A stretch of 64,000 nt of DNA, from assembly GCF_030718085.1 (NCBI RefSeq), contig NZ_JAVAJF010000001.1, positions 1,922,001 to 1,986,000 of the forward strand. Reading direction: 5' to 3'. This DNA is from Marinobacter sp. MDS2. Its GTDB lineage: Bacteria > Pseudomonadota > Gammaproteobacteria > Pseudomonadales > Oleiphilaceae. This document shows, one piece after another, positions 19,556-27,493 of the stretch (its first letter is position 1; each line of letters begins with the position of its first letter). Below the pieces are notes generated by a model. That model ran no database searches, was not told the origin of the DNA, and was given only the letters and a program-made list of their open reading frames with translations. The translations under genes were made by a program, and so were the position numbers.

Positions 19556-19564
19556 GGCTCGAAC

Positions 19565-19598
19565 ACAGGCCGGGGATAAAACCCCGGCCTGTTTTTTT
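19565..19598 (+). terminator. rho-independent terminator of idh
   Basis: An 11-pair perfect GC-rich stem (19565-19575 with 19582-19592) and six-base loop is followed by T (19592-19598). The T-run overlaps the stop codon of the convergent ybaK gene. Confidence 0.92.
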
Positions 19599-20067
19599 AG
19601 TCTTGCTGCAAATCTGCGAAATCCGCACCGGTCAGCTTAGCCAAATCGGCCGGAGCCAACTCAATTTCCAAGCCCCGTTTACCCGCACTGACGAAGATGG
19701 TGTCGAACTGCTCGGCAGTGGCATCAATGAACGTCTTCAAACGTTTTTTCTGCCCTAGTGGGCTCACTCCACCCAGTACATAGCCTGTACTTCGTTGCAC
19801 GAGCTGTTTATCCGCCATACCGGCTTTTTTCGCCTTCGCGGCTTTAGCGATCAGCTTTAGGCTAAGCATGCTGGTGACCGGCACTAAGCCAACCGCTAAC
19901 TCTTTGCTGTCCAGCGCCACCACCAGTGTTTTAAAAACGCGGCTTGGGTCTACGCCCATTTTGTCCGCGGCTTCGTTGCCGTAGCTTTCGGCCGACGGAT
20001 CGTGTGCATATTCGTGTACGGTGTAGCTGATTTTCGCTTTTTTAGCGGCGAGAATTCCGGGAGTCAT
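19597..20067 (-). CDS. ybaK: Cys-tRNA(Pro) deacylase YbaK
   Basis: The 156-residue single-domain editing protein hydrolyses Cys-tRNA(Pro) mischarged by prolyl-tRNA synthetase. Typical YbaK sequences are VFKTLVVAL, GLVPVTSMLSLK and the conserved lysine/glycine region GYVLGGVSPLGQKK. Length fits YbaK/EbsC. The gene converges on idh and its stop codon lies inside the idh terminator T-run. The DSD1-type gene ends 57 bases upstream on the same strand, so read-through from that operon is possible. Confidence 0.92.
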   Translation of the reverse strand: MTPGILAAKKAKISYTVHEYAHDPSAESYGNEAADKMGVDPSRVFKTLVVALDSKELAVGLVPVTSMLSLKLIAKAAKAKKAGMADKQLVQRSTGYVLGGVSPLGQKKRLKTFIDATAEQFDTIFVSAGKRGLEIELAPADLAKLTGADFADLQQD

Positions 20068-20124
20068 GAGCAGTCCTGTTGCCTGAACGGTTTGCCGGAA
20101 TTAAAGCACGGACCGTTGCCGAGT

Positions 20125-21429
20125 TCACCCCCGCTCAAACACCGGCCAGCTCTCGGTGATCTCGCCTTTGACCGGGTCGAAAATCGCCAGATTGCCGAAT
20201 TCCAGCAACACAGCCTCGCTTTGGTGTGGCCGAAGGAATACCCGGTCACCCACCTCGAGCGGAACGCCTTCGGCTAGGTTCAGCATTTCCTGATTGGTCG
20301 AGCGGCCATAGAGACGGTTATTCACCAATCCCGGTGGAGATACCGGACTTGCCTTCCAGTAGCCGCCATAGATAAACGCGGTGCGGGCTTTGTTAGGGTT
20401 CCAGAGCGCTTGCAGCCGTGCCAGTCCCGGGGCTCCGGGGATGCGAGTGCGCTCCAAAAGCTTCAGTACCGGGGTCGCAATGAATGCGGCGCCTTGGTGG
20501 TCGGCCAGTGTTGGCACATCAAAATCGGTGGGCATTACCAGCGCCGAACCGGCTGCCAACTCATTGGCGGGGACCTGCCCGGCCCTGCCTTGATACAACG
20601 GATAGGTTGTGGAGCCACCGGTGTTCAGGGTCAGGTCTGAAACGCTGCGGCCCAGGGTGTGCTCGGCGGTGTCGACAAACTGCTGATAACGGGCCATGGC
20701 CTGGTCGAGCAGCCAGTCGGTTGGGCCCGGCGCTTTGACAATGTGGGGCTCGTACCCCATAAAACCGCTGAAGCTGAGCGAAGGGGACTGTTCGATGGTG
20801 GTGAGTGCCCGAGCCAGTGATTCCTGAGTGGTAAAACCGCCCCGGTGCAGACCGATATCGATTTCAAGATTCACCCGCATCGGCTGTTTCAGCTGTATCG
20901 CCAGTTGTTGGTACTCAGCCAGCCGCGCCTCTGAATCCACCAACCACTGCAGTTGCTGATCGGGCTTGAACCCGCTTTGGGTCGTTTCGAACTGTTTAAA
21001 GAAGCGCTCAGCACAGGCCACCGGAAGCGGTTTGCCCAACAGGACATCAGAATCGGGCAGAGTGCGCGCAACCTGATTGAGGCTTGGTTGATGAAACAAC
21101 ATCAGCTTACGGGTGCCGGCTGCCGCCATGATGTGCTGGAGCAAAGGTACGGATGGCAGGGACTTGGCGACGATCCGATAACTGAAATCCTCGCCAATGC
21201 GACGGTTCAAAACGGCGATGTTGTGATTCAAACGCTGGCGGTCGATCACCAGCGTCGGCGTTGCCAGGCCTTTTTCGCGCAGGGCCTTTTGCAGGGTTAG
21301 AAAGTAACGGGAGTGCCCGGTGGTTTGCGCTTCAGGCTTCAGTAAGCCGGCAACGCCCACCCCCGCCACCGCAACACCGGCCAGCAGCAGTTTGCGGCGT
21401 TGTTTGCGAAACGCTTCGCTGTGAGCCAT
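20125..21429 (-). CDS. DSD1-family PLP enzyme with Tat-like export signal
   Basis: The 434-residue protein has an alanine-racemase-like N-terminal barrel, with the PLP lysine probably in SYRIVAKSLPS, and a DSD1-type C-terminal domain (VEVGDRVFLRPHQSEAVLLEFG). Relatives include D-serine dehydratase, D-threonine aldolase and amino acid deaminases. The N-terminus KQRRKLLLAGVAVAGVGVAG looks like a Tat signal, unusual for a PLP enzyme. In D-serine dehydratase zinc is held by a His and a Cys in a PxHxC-like motif; here I read PHQS, so the Cys ligand appears absent. It is third in an operon with a Tat lactone oxidase (6-base gap) and a cytochrome c. The substrate is unknown. Confidence 0.82.
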   Translation of the reverse strand: MAHSEAFRKQRRKLLLAGVAVAGVGVAGLLKPEAQTTGHSRYFLTLQKALREKGLATPTLVIDRQRLNHNIAVLNRRIGEDFSYRIVAKSLPSVPLLQHIMAAAGTRKLMLFHQPSLNQVARTLPDSDVLLGKPLPVACAERFFKQFETTQSGFKPDQQLQWLVDSEARLAEYQQLAIQLKQPMRVNLEIDIGLHRGGFTTQESLARALTTIEQSPSLSFSGFMGYEPHIVKAPGPTDWLLDQAMARYQQFVDTAEHTLGRSVSDLTLNTGGSTTYPLYQGRAGQVPANELAAGSALVMPTDFDVPTLADHQGAAFIATPVLKLLERTRIPGAPGLARLQALWNPNKARTAFIYGGYWKASPVSPPGLVNNRLYGRSTNQEMLNLAEGVPLEVGDRVFLRPHQSEAVLLEFGNLAIFDPVKGEITESWPVFERG

Positions 21430-21435
21430 GTTTGC

Positions 21436-22848
21436 CTACCCCGTACTCGTTGGTTGGTTGAACAGCCGAGCCAGGTAAGGGTTCAGGAAACGGCCGTTCG
21501 GGTCGAGTGCTTCCCTCACTTCGCTAAACGCCTGCCATTTCGGATAAAGGGCTTCGAAATCGGCCCCGGTGAGCGTGTTCAGCTTGCCCCAGTGGGGCCG
21601 GCCACCGTACCGCTTCAGAATCGGTTCCACGGCTTCAAACAACGGTGTGTGGCCTTCTTCGAAGAAACGATGAACTGCGATGGAAACCGAATCCCTCTGA
21701 TAGAAAGGGCTGAGCCAGACATCGTCTGCTTTTACGAACCTTACCTCAATTGGGAAAAACACCTCGGGGAACAGGGTTTCGATGGTATCGATCACCTCAC
21801 GCAGCGCCGCCTTCCAATTGTCTCTCGACAGGTGGTATTCCATTTCATTGAAACGCACATTGCGGGGGCTGGTGTAGTTCTGCCAGGACGGGGCCACCTT
21901 CACCTCGGTGCTGAGAGTGCGCATGTAACCGCCCAGAATCAGCCGGCGCAGACGGGGCGACCAAGACAGATAATCGCGGGCTTGTTGGAGGTCCCGGGCA
22001 CCGTCGTTCTGATCGATGGCGTCGGTTTCAGAGACTGGCTCATCGGTGATGTCGTGGGTGCTGGTGAAGCCCATGCCCGAGAAAGGTATATAGAAAAATT
22101 CGTAGTTGCGGTGCGCTTTGACGCGAGCGTCGGCGTTATTGAGTATGTCTTCGAGCGGTAGCCATTCGGTGGTTTTCTTCAGTCGGTAGGGGCGCCGGTT
22201 TTGCAGCGTGACATCGGTTACGAAGCCCAAACTGCCCAGCCCGACACGCGCCGCCTGGAAAATGTCGGGGTTCTGGTCCCGGCTGCACTCCAGCACATCA
22301 CCCTGCGCGGTGACCAGCGTCAGGCCTTCGATATAGCCCGACAAGCTCATCAGTTCGGCCCCGGTGCCATGGGTGGCTGTTGCCAGTAAGCCGCCGAGGG
22401 ATTGCTGGTCAATGTCCGGCATGTTGAACAGCGCTTGGTTGATGGCTTCCAGCGGCTGGCCAAGTTGACCGAGCAGCGTGCCGGTGGCAATGCGGGCACG
22501 GCACTGCTCATCGTCGTGATCGAGGACTCCGTTCAATCGCGCCAGCGAGACCAACACATCGTTGGTCGGCACCAGCGGCGAGAACGAATGACCGGAGCCG
22601 ACGGGGCGAATACTGGCATGTTGGTGTGCAGGGTCGGTCAGGATGTCCAGCAGTTCGTTAACGGAACGCGGGGCCAACCGGTACCTGGGGTTCGAACTTT
22701 GCGAGCCAGACCAGTTACGCCACGTCATTGGGCCTGCGGTGGTGGCCTGTTGCCCGGAAGACGTTTGGGCATGGCCGATCCCGGGCCATCCCGCCTGGCT
22801 GGCAATGGCGCTGCCTACCAGCAAAGTTAAAAAGTGCCGTCGCTGCAT
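21436..22848 (-). CDS. Tat-exported FAD-dependent oxidoreductase, D-arabinono-1,4-lactone oxidase family
   Basis: This 470-residue flavoprotein carries an RRHFLTLL Tat motif at residues 3-10. The PCMH-type FAD domain has RPVGSGHSFSP, and the Gly/Ser-rich QSLGGLLATATHGTG is the FAD-binding stretch. The ALO C-terminal domain includes RPHWGKLN. Relatives oxidise aldonolactones or polyols. Cofactor loading before Tat export is consistent with a flavoprotein. A cytochrome c lipoprotein gene ends 9 bases upstream, so electrons may pass to that cytochrome rather than to oxygen (inference). The real substrate is unknown. Confidence 0.88.
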   Translation of the reverse strand: MQRRHFLTLLVGSAIASQAGWPGIGHAQTSSGQQATTAGPMTWRNWSGSQSSNPRYRLAPRSVNELLDILTDPAHQHASIRPVGSGHSFSPLVPTNDVLVSLARLNGVLDHDDEQCRARIATGTLLGQLGQPLEAINQALFNMPDIDQQSLGGLLATATHGTGAELMSLSGYIEGLTLVTAQGDVLECSRDQNPDIFQAARVGLGSLGFVTDVTLQNRRPYRLKKTTEWLPLEDILNNADARVKAHRNYEFFYIPFSGMGFTSTHDITDEPVSETDAIDQNDGARDLQQARDYLSWSPRLRRLILGGYMRTLSTEVKVAPSWQNYTSPRNVRFNEMEYHLSRDNWKAALREVIDTIETLFPEVFFPIEVRFVKADDVWLSPFYQRDSVSIAVHRFFEEGHTPLFEAVEPILKRYGGRPHWGKLNTLTGADFEALYPKWQAFSEVREALDPNGRFLNPYLARLFNQPTSTG

Positions 22849-22857
22849 TGGGTACTC

Positions 22858-23241
22858 CTAGAGCTTTGCTGGTGTTGCCATGAAGGTGATCAACGCCTGA
22901 AATTCGGCGGCGTTGCAATCCATGCACAAGCCATAAGGAGGCATGCCGCCCATGCCGGAGACGACGTTATTCAGCAGTGTGTCCATGCCTTTTTCCATGC
23001 GGGTCTGCCAAGCGGTGTGGTCCCCGGTCAGTGGTGCATCGGAAGTACCGCTGCTATGACACGCCATGCAGGAACGCTGGTAGATCTCGGCGGTTTCGGG
23101 GTTGTTGGGGGTCGCTGAGCGGGCGTACTCGATGACCTCTTCCGAGGGGCCGGAAGCATTGGTGCATGCGGATGACAGGGTGATCGCCAGCAGTGCAAAT
23201 AGGGCGTAGGGAACGGATTTCAGAGAAAAGTTAAAGTGCAT
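22858..23241 (-). CDS. monohaem cytochrome c lipoprotein (c5-like)
   Basis: The 127-residue protein has a signal peptide with a lipobox-like LSSAC (around residues 22-26), one haem motif CMACH (around 58-62), and a later Cys pair (CMDC) together with MGGMPP, as in cytochrome c5-type domains. It is probably anchored to a membrane and faces the periplasm. It is the first gene of a three-gene operon and probably accepts electrons from the lactone-oxidase-like flavoprotein encoded next. Confidence 0.88.
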   Translation of the reverse strand: MHFNFSLKSVPYALFALLAITLSSACTNASGPSEEVIEYARSATPNNPETAEIYQRSCMACHSSGTSDAPLTGDHTAWQTRMEKGMDTLLNNVVSGMGGMPPYGLCMDCNAAEFQALITFMATPAKL

Positions 23242-23376
23242 GATGTTGGCTAAACGTAATTGAGTGTCACGTTTATTTTTGACTAAGTCGACTTTAAAAG
23301 CAAGCCACGCTCGACTCAGCCGTGCTCAGTGTCTATTTTTGAAGAAAAGGATATGAGTGTCAGACAAGGTGCTTCC

Positions 23377-24600
23377 ATGAACCAGGGTACACCAAAGGGC
23401 GGCATTTTAAAGCTGCTGCAGGCAGACCGCGGCCCGCTGCGTCGTGCCCTATGGGCTGCCGGTGTGTATCTGGTGGTCGGCTTGGTCTGGATCGAATTCT
23501 CGGACCAGTTGGCGGAGGCTTGGTTTCGGGATGCCCGTGCTCTGTCCGAGGCCCAAACCTGGAAAGGGTTTCTATTCGTTGGTGTGACCGGCCTTACCTT
23601 GTTCATCGTGATGTTCCGTCAACTCCGCAAAGACCGGCTGCTGCTCTTGCTGCAGATGCGCCAGCGCAAGGTTATGCGCCAGCACGAGCGGCAGTTAACG
23701 GTGTTATTGAACAACCTGCCCGGTATGGCCTTTCGCTTCAGAAACGATTATCCCGGCAGTTTTATCTTTATCTCCGATGGCTGCGAAGAGTTGACCGGTT
23801 ACAGTGCGGAAGAGCTGATGAAGAAAGGCTCCCTAAGCGAATCAGGCCTGATGGACGAAGGTCGTCGCCTGGCTGTCGCGCAAGAGGCCGAAGCTTCGAT
23901 TCGGCAGCAAGGATTCTTTTCAGTCGAATTTCCGATCACCTGTAAAGATGGCCGGGAGATCTGGGTGTGGGCCAGAGGGTCGGGACTGACAGAAGATGAC
24001 GGTTCTGAATTGTTTGAAGGGATTGTGCTGGACGTTTCCAAGCGGAAGGCGTTGGAGCAAGAGCTAGAGGAACTGGCTACGAAGGACTCGCTCACGGGGT
24101 TGCTGAATCGGCGGCAATTAAGCCGCGTTCTGGCTGAGGAGTTAGAGCGTGCGCAGCGTTACCATCGGTCTTTGGCGGTATTGTGGATCGATTTCGATCA
24201 TTTCAAAAAGGTGAATGACAGTTATGGCCATGCCGCCGGTGATCTGGTGTTATCCACAGCCGGTTGGGTGCTGGGTAGCAGTGTTCGTGCGGTAGATTCC
24301 GTAGGGCGCTTCGGCGGCGAGGAGTTTGTGGTGGTGTTGCCGGAAATGGGGCAACCCGAAGCCTTGGAAACGGCTGAGCGATTACGGCAAGCAGTGCGCC
24401 ACAAGCCGGTTATCCTGGCGACTGGTGAAAGCGTGTCTGTAACGGTGAGCATTGGCGTTGCGGTCTATCCGGTGCACGGTACCAGTGTCGATAAATTGTC
24501 CGCAGAGGCCGATAAGGCGATGTATCGGGCCAAAATGCAGGGTCGTGACTGTGTGGCCATAGCGCAGCCGGCGCAGCCTGTACATAATGAAGCGACATAA
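23377..24600 (+). CDS. membrane-bound PAS-GGDEF diguanylate cyclase
   Basis: This protein of about 407 residues has two N-terminal transmembrane helices, a PAS domain with a PAC segment (about 110-225), and a C-terminal GGDEF domain with the active GGEEF motif (in RFGGEEFVVVLPE). It makes cyclic di-GMP from GTP. The residues around DFDHFKKVNDSYGH (metal and substrate binding) are intact. No RxxD inhibitory site is evident just upstream of GGEEF. Start choice is uncertain: ATG 23377 has AAGG at good spacing, while ATG 23353 and GTG 23329 are in frame upstream. It stands alone, divergent from the cytochrome operon. Confidence 0.92.
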   Translation: MNQGTPKGGILKLLQADRGPLRRALWAAGVYLVVGLVWIEFSDQLAEAWFRDARALSEAQTWKGFLFVGVTGLTLFIVMFRQLRKDRLLLLLQMRQRKVMRQHERQLTVLLNNLPGMAFRFRNDYPGSFIFISDGCEELTGYSAEELMKKGSLSESGLMDEGRRLAVAQEAEASIRQQGFFSVEFPITCKDGREIWVWARGSGLTEDDGSELFEGIVLDVSKRKALEQELEELATKDSLTGLLNRRQLSRVLAEELERAQRYHRSLAVLWIDFDHFKKVNDSYGHAAGDLVLSTAGWVLGSSVRAVDSVGRFGGEEFVVVLPEMGQPEALETAERLRQAVRHKPVILATGESVSVTVSIGVAVYPVHGTSVDKLSAEADKAMYRAKMQGRDCVAIAQPAQPVHNEAT

Positions 24601-24672
24601 GATCGTACTTCAGGGGTAACCAGCTCCCGGAGGAAGCGAAAACCCGACACTCTGATAATTAAGGCGCTTGTT

Positions 24673-25959
24673 ATGCATTCACTCGCTCGCCGTGCCCTGC
24701 ACACCTGTGAGGTTCCCCAAGACCTCTCCCCGATTACCTTTCGCGACAGTGCGGGTGAGCACCCAGAGCGTGTGAATTTATCTCAAGGTGCGGTGGAGTC
24801 GATTTGGCAGAGTGTCGAGTCACTGTACCGTACCGGGGTGCATCCGGGTGTGCAGCTGTCATTGAGGTACCGTGGCGAGCAGGTGCTGCATCGATCGATC
24901 GGTCATGTTCACGGCAACGGGCCGAGTGATCACTCGAGCACGCCGAAAATTCCGATGACGACGGAAACTCCGATTTGCTATTTTTCAGCGTCCAAAGCCG
25001 TGACGGCGTTGTTAATCCACATGCTGGCCGAGCAAGGTCTGGTCAATCTTATGGACCCGGTGTCGTACTATTGCCCGGAGTTTGCCAAGAACGGAAAGCG
25101 CACGATCACCGTGCATCAGATCTTGTCTCACCGTGGCGGCATTCCTGCGATCGCCAAAGAGACCCCCATCGACGTGCTCTGGGATCGCGATGAGGTGTGG
25201 CGCTTGCTGTGTGAGGCTAAGCCGGTCGAGGTGGATGGCGCGAAAGTGGCTTATCATGCGATTACCGGTGGCTTTGTGCTGCAGCGTGTGCTGGAGAAGG
25301 TGACCGGCGACACCATCGAAAATTATCTGGACAAGTATCTGCGCAAGCCCATGGGGATGAAATGGTTCACCTATGGTGTCGCACCGGAGCATCTGCATGA
25401 GCTGGCGTCGAACTATGCCACGGGACCAACGCCTCGATTCCCTGTGTCGTGGGTGGTGAATCGGGCCCTTGGCGGTGATATTAAAACCGTCGAAGGGGTC
25501 ACCAATGATCCGCGTTTCCAGGAGGCGGTTATCCCGGCGGGTAACCTGTGCGGTACTGCCGAGGAAATGAACCGGTTTTTCCAGATGATGCTGGATGGCG
25601 GGATCTGGCAAGGCAAGCGTATTTGTAGCGAGCAGACCGTTCGCCGAGCTATCCAGCAGTTCGGTTCCCTTCAGCTGGACCGGACCATGTTGGTACCGAT
25701 GCGATTCAGCGCGGGCATGATGTTGGGGGGCAACCCGGTTGGCCTTTGGGGGCCGCAAAGCCGCCATGCATTTGGTCATATCGGGCTGATCAACAAAATG
25801 TGCTGGGCGGATTCGGCACGAGACATTTCGGTCAGCCTTCTCAACACCGGGTTCCCTATCGTGGGCCATCACATCCCGGCACTCGTCCGGTTTGTGTATA
25901 CGGTAACCCAGCAATTCCCGATACTGCCGGAGAAGGAAAGAAGACTGACACCCGCATAA
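24673..25959 (+). CDS. serine hydrolase of the beta-lactamase/EstB family
   Basis: The 428-residue protein has the penicillin-binding fold with the nucleophile motif SASK (S105-K108). YHA follows in the second-motif position (YHAITGGFVLQRVLEKVTG), and HIG (GHIGLINKMCW) near the C-terminus acts as the third motif. This is typical of EstB-like esterases and class C-like hydrolases rather than true beta-lactamases. No signal peptide is apparent, so it is likely cytoplasmic. The family acts on short-chain esters or peptides, and the specific substrate is unknown. It follows the diguanylate cyclase by 72 bases. Confidence 0.85.
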   Translation: MHSLARRALHTCEVPQDLSPITFRDSAGEHPERVNLSQGAVESIWQSVESLYRTGVHPGVQLSLRYRGEQVLHRSIGHVHGNGPSDHSSTPKIPMTTETPICYFSASKAVTALLIHMLAEQGLVNLMDPVSYYCPEFAKNGKRTITVHQILSHRGGIPAIAKETPIDVLWDRDEVWRLLCEAKPVEVDGAKVAYHAITGGFVLQRVLEKVTGDTIENYLDKYLRKPMGMKWFTYGVAPEHLHELASNYATGPTPRFPVSWVVNRALGGDIKTVEGVTNDPRFQEAVIPAGNLCGTAEEMNRFFQMMLDGGIWQGKRICSEQTVRRAIQQFGSLQLDRTMLVPMRFSAGMMLGGNPVGLWGPQSRHAFGHIGLINKMCWADSARDISVSLLNTGFPIVGHHIPALVRFVYTVTQQFPILPEKERRLTPA

Positions 25960-26060
25960 AGTGAAGCGTTTATCATTTTATTGTGCTTTGTCCGACAGTT
26001 TGGCAAAATGGCAATCAAGTTTAGGATCGCCAATAATCTCAATGGATGAGGTGCCGCTGT

Positions 26061-26288
26061 ATGAACCGATCAAACATACCTGTTCCCGATGCCTCTCGCG
26101 TTGAGTTGGGGCATTACGACAGTGTCCGTTCGCATGTGCGTCAGCAAGTGTGCGATGAGGTCCGCAAGCTGGAACGCCGGATCCAAGCTCTGAGGCTGAC
26201 GCAAGCCCCGCACGCCGAGATTATGATTTCAGCCTATGAACGAATGATCGAGCGCAAGCGAGGCTTTTTGCAGAACTGGGACATGTAA
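26061..26288 (+). CDS. hypothetical small alpha-helical protein
   Basis: This 75-residue protein starts at ATG 26061 after GATGAGG. After a short N-terminus it is one long charged helix (DEVRKLERRIQALRLTQ and YERMIERKRGFLQN) with a heptad-like pattern. There is no membrane segment or known motif. Its stop lies 3 bases from the end of the convergent lipoprotein gene. The function is unknown. Confidence 0.6.
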   Translation: MNRSNIPVPDASRVELGHYDSVRSHVRQQVCDEVRKLERRIQALRLTQAPHAEIMISAYERMIERKRGFLQNWDM

Positions 26289-26291
26289 TGT

Positions 26292-27392
26292 CTACTGCCG
26301 GTTAGCGGTAGGCACCGTATTCCAAACGACTTTTGCCCGATCTTCACTCTGGTTAACGCAGTAGTCCGGGTTGGCAACGGTTGGCACATCCTCTGAATGT
26401 TCATAGTCATCCGGATTCGCTTCCGGGTCTTTTATTCTGGCGGGCTCGTCATTCGAGGTGTAAATCTGCACCTGGCTTCTGGCGTAATTCAACTCGACTC
26501 GCTGGCAATCCGGGTTGTCGTTGTCCAGCATGACCCCGTGGCCGCTGTAATCGATGACTGGCTGCGGACTGTTTTTAATGAACAGCGTGTCTTTCTCTTC
26601 TTCTCCGATGAATTCCTGACGTAACTCGATACCACCGTGATTGCGACTGACGAAATCGGCGGTGGCCAGTTCCGGCTGGTTGTAACCGGTGGCCCTGAAC
26701 TCCGGTGCGCCAAAGCGCGCTCCGGCAAGCAGGCTAAGCAATTCCGGCTGTTGATCTTGCTGAGCAGCATCGACGCTGCGAGCGATGTATTGGATGGTGC
26801 GGTAGACCTTTTCATCCAGGCTGCTTTCAGTTTCCGTTTTCGGCACATAGCGCCAGTCCAGCGTTTGGTAGCGCCACTCGCGGTGGTTGAGCGCGCGCTG
26901 GGCTTTGGTGGCCGCCTGGTCAGTGAAACGGATGCTGGCACCGGCGCTGCGTGAGTTGTAAGTGCCTGCGGTGCTTTGACCGATGCGCTCGCTGATGTAC
27001 TGGCGCCCGTCGTCGAAGTTGCGCACGTTGCCCACACTGATGATCTGGTTCATCAAATCCAGGGGATTGCGTACCTTGGTGTAACTTGCACCATCCTCGG
27101 CGGGCGTGGCGCCAATGAAGATATCGATGTGGCGCCGGATGTTGTTGGCCGTTTCGCGATTTTGCTCGGTGCCGTCGGCTCCGGTGGGCTCTATACCCGG
27201 ATAGTAATCGCTGAACAGCGTGTGCTTGAGGGTATCCGGTGCCAGAGGTGTGCCGGCCAGATCAAACGTTGAAAAGGTGAGATCGACATTGCTGGCGGGG
27301 TTCAGCGCCGACGAGCCTGAGTTGCCTGACTCGCAGCCCGAAAGCGTGGTGACCGCTATGGATAGCGTGGCATAGAGAAAAGCAGATCTCAT
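26292..27392 (-). CDS. hypothetical lipoprotein
   Basis: This protein of about 366 residues starts at ATG 27392 with GAGG upstream. The longer frame to 27614 would overlap the divergent kinase gene. The N-terminus is a lipoprotein signal with lipobox LSGC (around residues 15-18). The mature part is acidic and rich in Asn, Asp and Gln, with no family I recognise. Segments such as YRTIQYIARSVDAAQQD suggest a folded helical domain. It is divergent from the hybrid kinase, with about 100 bases between the two starts, so a link to that signalling system is possible but unproven. Confidence 0.75.
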   Translation of the reverse strand: MRSAFLYATLSIAVTTLSGCESGNSGSSALNPASNVDLTFSTFDLAGTPLAPDTLKHTLFSDYYPGIEPTGADGTEQNRETANNIRRHIDIFIGATPAEDGASYTKVRNPLDLMNQIISVGNVRNFDDGRQYISERIGQSTAGTYNSRSAGASIRFTDQAATKAQRALNHREWRYQTLDWRYVPKTETESSLDEKVYRTIQYIARSVDAAQQDQQPELLSLLAGARFGAPEFRATGYNQPELATADFVSRNHGGIELRQEFIGEEEKDTLFIKNSPQPVIDYSGHGVMLDNDNPDCQRVELNYARSQVQIYTSNDEPARIKDPEANPDDYEHSEDVPTVANPDYCVNQSEDRAKVVWNTVPTANRQ

Positions 27393-27493
27393 TTCAGGTG
27401 ACCTCAGGGTGCGAAAACCAATGCGAACAGCTAAAGTGATGACTGCTGACAATAAACCATAAAGCAGACAGCTGCCCGCTCGGAGATCACATT

